Positions 12,735 to 14,302 of a stretch of 14,302 nt of DNA are shown here, piece by piece. Position 1 is the stretch's first letter. Each line of letters starts with the position of its first letter. A program made the translations under genes and the position numbers. The stretch comes from Porticoccaceae bacterium (lineage in GTDB: Bacteria > Pseudomonadota > Gammaproteobacteria > Pseudomonadales > Porticoccaceae): positions 1 through 14,302 of the forward strand of contig PBJN01000060.1 of the NCBI GenBank assembly GCA_002720735.1, in the 5' to 3' direction. The notes under the pieces are model-generated. The model ran no database searches and was not told where the DNA came from. It saw only the letters and a program-made list of their open reading frames with translations.

Positions 12735-14302
12735 ATGCTTAAAATTATAGAAATATTGTCTGTTTTATCCAATTTCTTATACATATTACCAACATTACTC
12801 TCCTTTAAACCCCCGGGCGACGGGGAGAGATCGTCACTTGGAATGATGTTACAAAGAACGGCCGCAAAACACGGCAATCGCACTGCCATAATTTTTGAAG
12901 ACAAGATTCTTACGTGGAATGAATTTAATCACTTATCAAACCGATATGCTCACTGCCTAAAAAGTAGAGGGGTGAAACGCGGGGATTGCGTTGCGGTATT
13001 TATGGAGAACCGTATGGAGTTCCTGTGCTTGGTGATCGCGCTCTCCAAAATAGGTGCCGCTGCAAGTTTGATTAATACTAGTCTAGTAAAAAAATCTTTG
13101 ATTCACTGTATCAGCATTACCGATTCGGTTAGGTGTGTTTTTGGAGAAGAATTACAAAACGCCATCATAGAGATCAAAGATGATCTCCCTCTGCAAGACT
13201 CCGACTTTCTTTGGGTTCCCGACGATCCGATTAAAACTAACAAACCCTCTTGGGCTGAAGACCTCAACTCAACTTTACCGCAACAACCAACCGAAAATCT
13301 TGAAGAAACCAGAGATATAAGGGGTGGTGAAATAGCTCTTTATATTTTCACATCTGGCACAACTGGACTTCCAAAGCCCGCAATTATCTATCAACGTAGG
13401 ATAATGTCAGCACACCCTCCATATTCCAAGCTAGGTTTCCGTGCAACCGCCTCAGATAGGATGTATATTTGCTTGCCGCTGTATCATATTACGGGTCTGT
13501 TGCTTGGCGCCTGCACATGCTTTTACACCGGCTCCTCAATGTTTTTGCGACGACGTTTTTCAGCTAAACATTTTTGGCCTGAAGTTCAAAAATATAATAC
13601 CACTCTTTTTATATATGTCGGCGAGCTTTGCCGATATCTCACCGTTCAAGAGAAATGCTCGGATGAAAAGAATAATCCCATTCGAAGTATGCTAGGAAAT
13701 GGTTTACGACCAGATATATGGGATCATTTTCGTAACAGATTCGGCGTAAAACGCATAACGGAAATATATGGCGCAAGCGAAAGTAACGTATCCTTCCTTA
13801 ATTTTTTGAACAAAGATTATACAATTGGCACAGGGATCGTAGTCACTATGTTAGTCGAATATGATGTTGACTTAGACCAAATAGTCTTAGATGACCAAGG
13901 GAGGCCAGTGGAAGTTGCAGATGGACAAACGGGTCTCTTACTTGGCAGGATCGATGACAAATTCCTATACGACGGATATAAAAATGAAGAGGCATCATCT
14001 GCTAAAGTGCTCAAAAATGTAAAGGTCTCTGGAGACCGATGGTTTAATACTGGAGATCTTATTCGTCGTGTGGATGTTGGATTCGCTATGGGAATGCCAC
14101 ACTATCAATTTATTGATAGGGTGGGGGATACGTTTCGGTGGCGATCCGAGAATGTTTCGACAAACGAGGTGAGTGAAATACTTAATGCTTATCCCCAAAT
14201 AGAGATGAGTAATGTGTACGGCGTAGAGATACCTGGCACTGAGGGCCGCGCCGGAATGGCAGCAATAACAATGCAAGGAAATTATCCTATCAACCTCTTA
14301 AA
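12735..14302 (+). CDS. Long-chain acyl-CoA synthetase, FATP / FadD6 type (cut by right window edge)
   Basis: This AMP-forming ligase should activate fatty acids (or a related carboxylic acid) with ATP and CoA, feeding beta-oxidation or lipid synthesis. The frame is open for 522 codons to the window end with no stop. Motifs in order are the ATP loop YIFTSGTTGLPKP (residues 203-215), LYHITGL (near 255), YGASESN (345-351), WFNTGDLIR (436-444) and DRVGDTFRWRSENVST (461-476). The last motif, with YQFIDR before it, is typical of the FATP / FadD6 branch rather than of E. coli FadD. In that motif relatives have Gly before Glu-Asn; here it is Ser471. The first 23 residues are hydrophobic (ILSVLSNFLYILPTLLSF) and could attach the protein to the membrane. 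ATG 12735 is the first start after an in-frame TGA at 12726; ATG 12843 is an internal alternative. The SD is weak. Some 70 residues are probably missing, judged from family length near 600. Confidence 0.9.
   Translation, partial: MLKIIEILSVLSNFLYILPTLLSFKPPGDGERSSLGMMLQRTAAKHGNRTAIIFEDKILTWNEFNHLSNRYAHCLKSRGVKRGDCVAVFMENRMEFLCLVIALSKIGAAASLINTSLVKKSLIHCISITDSVRCVFGEELQNAIIEIKDDLPLQDSDFLWVPDDPIKTNKPSWAEDLNSTLPQQPTENLEETRDIRGGEIALYIFTSGTTGLPKPAIIYQRRIMSAHPPYSKLGFRATASDRMYICLPLYHITGLLLGACTCFYTGSSMFLRRRFSAKHFWPEVQKYNTTLFIYVGELCRYLTVQEKCSDEKNNPIRSMLGNGLRPDIWDHFRNRFGVKRITEIYGASESNVSFLNFLNKDYTIGTGIVVTMLVEYDVDLDQIVLDDQGRPVEVADGQTGLLLGRIDDKFLYDGYKNEEASSAKVLKNVKVSGDRWFNTGDLIRRVDVGFAMGMPHYQFIDRVGDTFRWRSENVSTNEVSEILNAYPQIEMSNVYGVEIPGTEGRAGMAAITMQGNYPINLL

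Noticed and set aside
12563..12904. Minus-strand frame of 113 codons
   Set aside because: It overlaps the start of the acyl-CoA synthetase, whose motifs are clear, and has no ribosome site.
1..14302. Defence system, mobile element, toxin-antitoxin pair or CRISPR array
   Set aside because: I looked on both strands for transposases, integrases, repeat arrays and small paired genes and saw none; the genes are standard metabolic ones.

Overview
The window is ordinary bacterial chromosome with dense single-copy metabolic genes, no introns, and no tRNA, rRNA, CRISPR array, insertion sequence or phage gene that I can see. The gene set is a short PPK2 next to a Nudix hydrolase, a PldB-type lipase, the GTPase RbgA, HMG-CoA lyase, a two-subunit glutamate synthase, a long GST-family protein and a FATP/FadD6-type acyl-CoA synthetase. 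Together with moderate base composition and mixed ATG/GTG/TTG starts, this suggests an aerobic proteobacterium. A marine gammaproteobacterium is my best guess; this is inference from gene content, since no taxonomic marker is present.

Layout, left to right. 1-1161 (minus strand): a polyphosphate kinase 2 followed after 72 nt by a Nudix hydrolase that runs off the left edge. 1282-2259 (plus): an alpha/beta hydrolase with a TTG start, divergent from ppk2. 2312-2641 (minus): a 109-residue membrane protein of unknown function. 2799-4625 (minus): mvaB (HMG-CoA lyase) followed after 39 nt by rbgA, probably one transcript. 4626-5200: a 575-nt divergent regulatory region. 5201-11263 (plus): gltB-gltD, encoding both subunits of glutamate synthase. 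11369-12412 (minus): a GST-family protein. 12735 to the right edge (plus): an acyl-CoA synthetase with no stop inside the window.

Functional themes. GltBD is the nitrogen-assimilation step that makes two glutamates from glutamine and 2-oxoglutarate. HMG-CoA lyase (the last step of leucine breakdown), the lipase-like hydrolase and the acyl-CoA synthetase point to use of lipids and branched-chain amino acids as carbon sources, although their usual pathway partners are not adjacent. PPK2 and the Nudix protein form a nucleotide-phosphate pair.

I found no convincing undescribed system. The points most worth checking are: the start region of the hydrolase (a good SD and ATG in one frame, the gene in another); a plus-strand intrinsic terminator at 2732-2764 with no plus-strand gene before it; unusual residues in the Nudix box, in PPK2 and in GltD; and the long, palindrome-containing leader of gltB.
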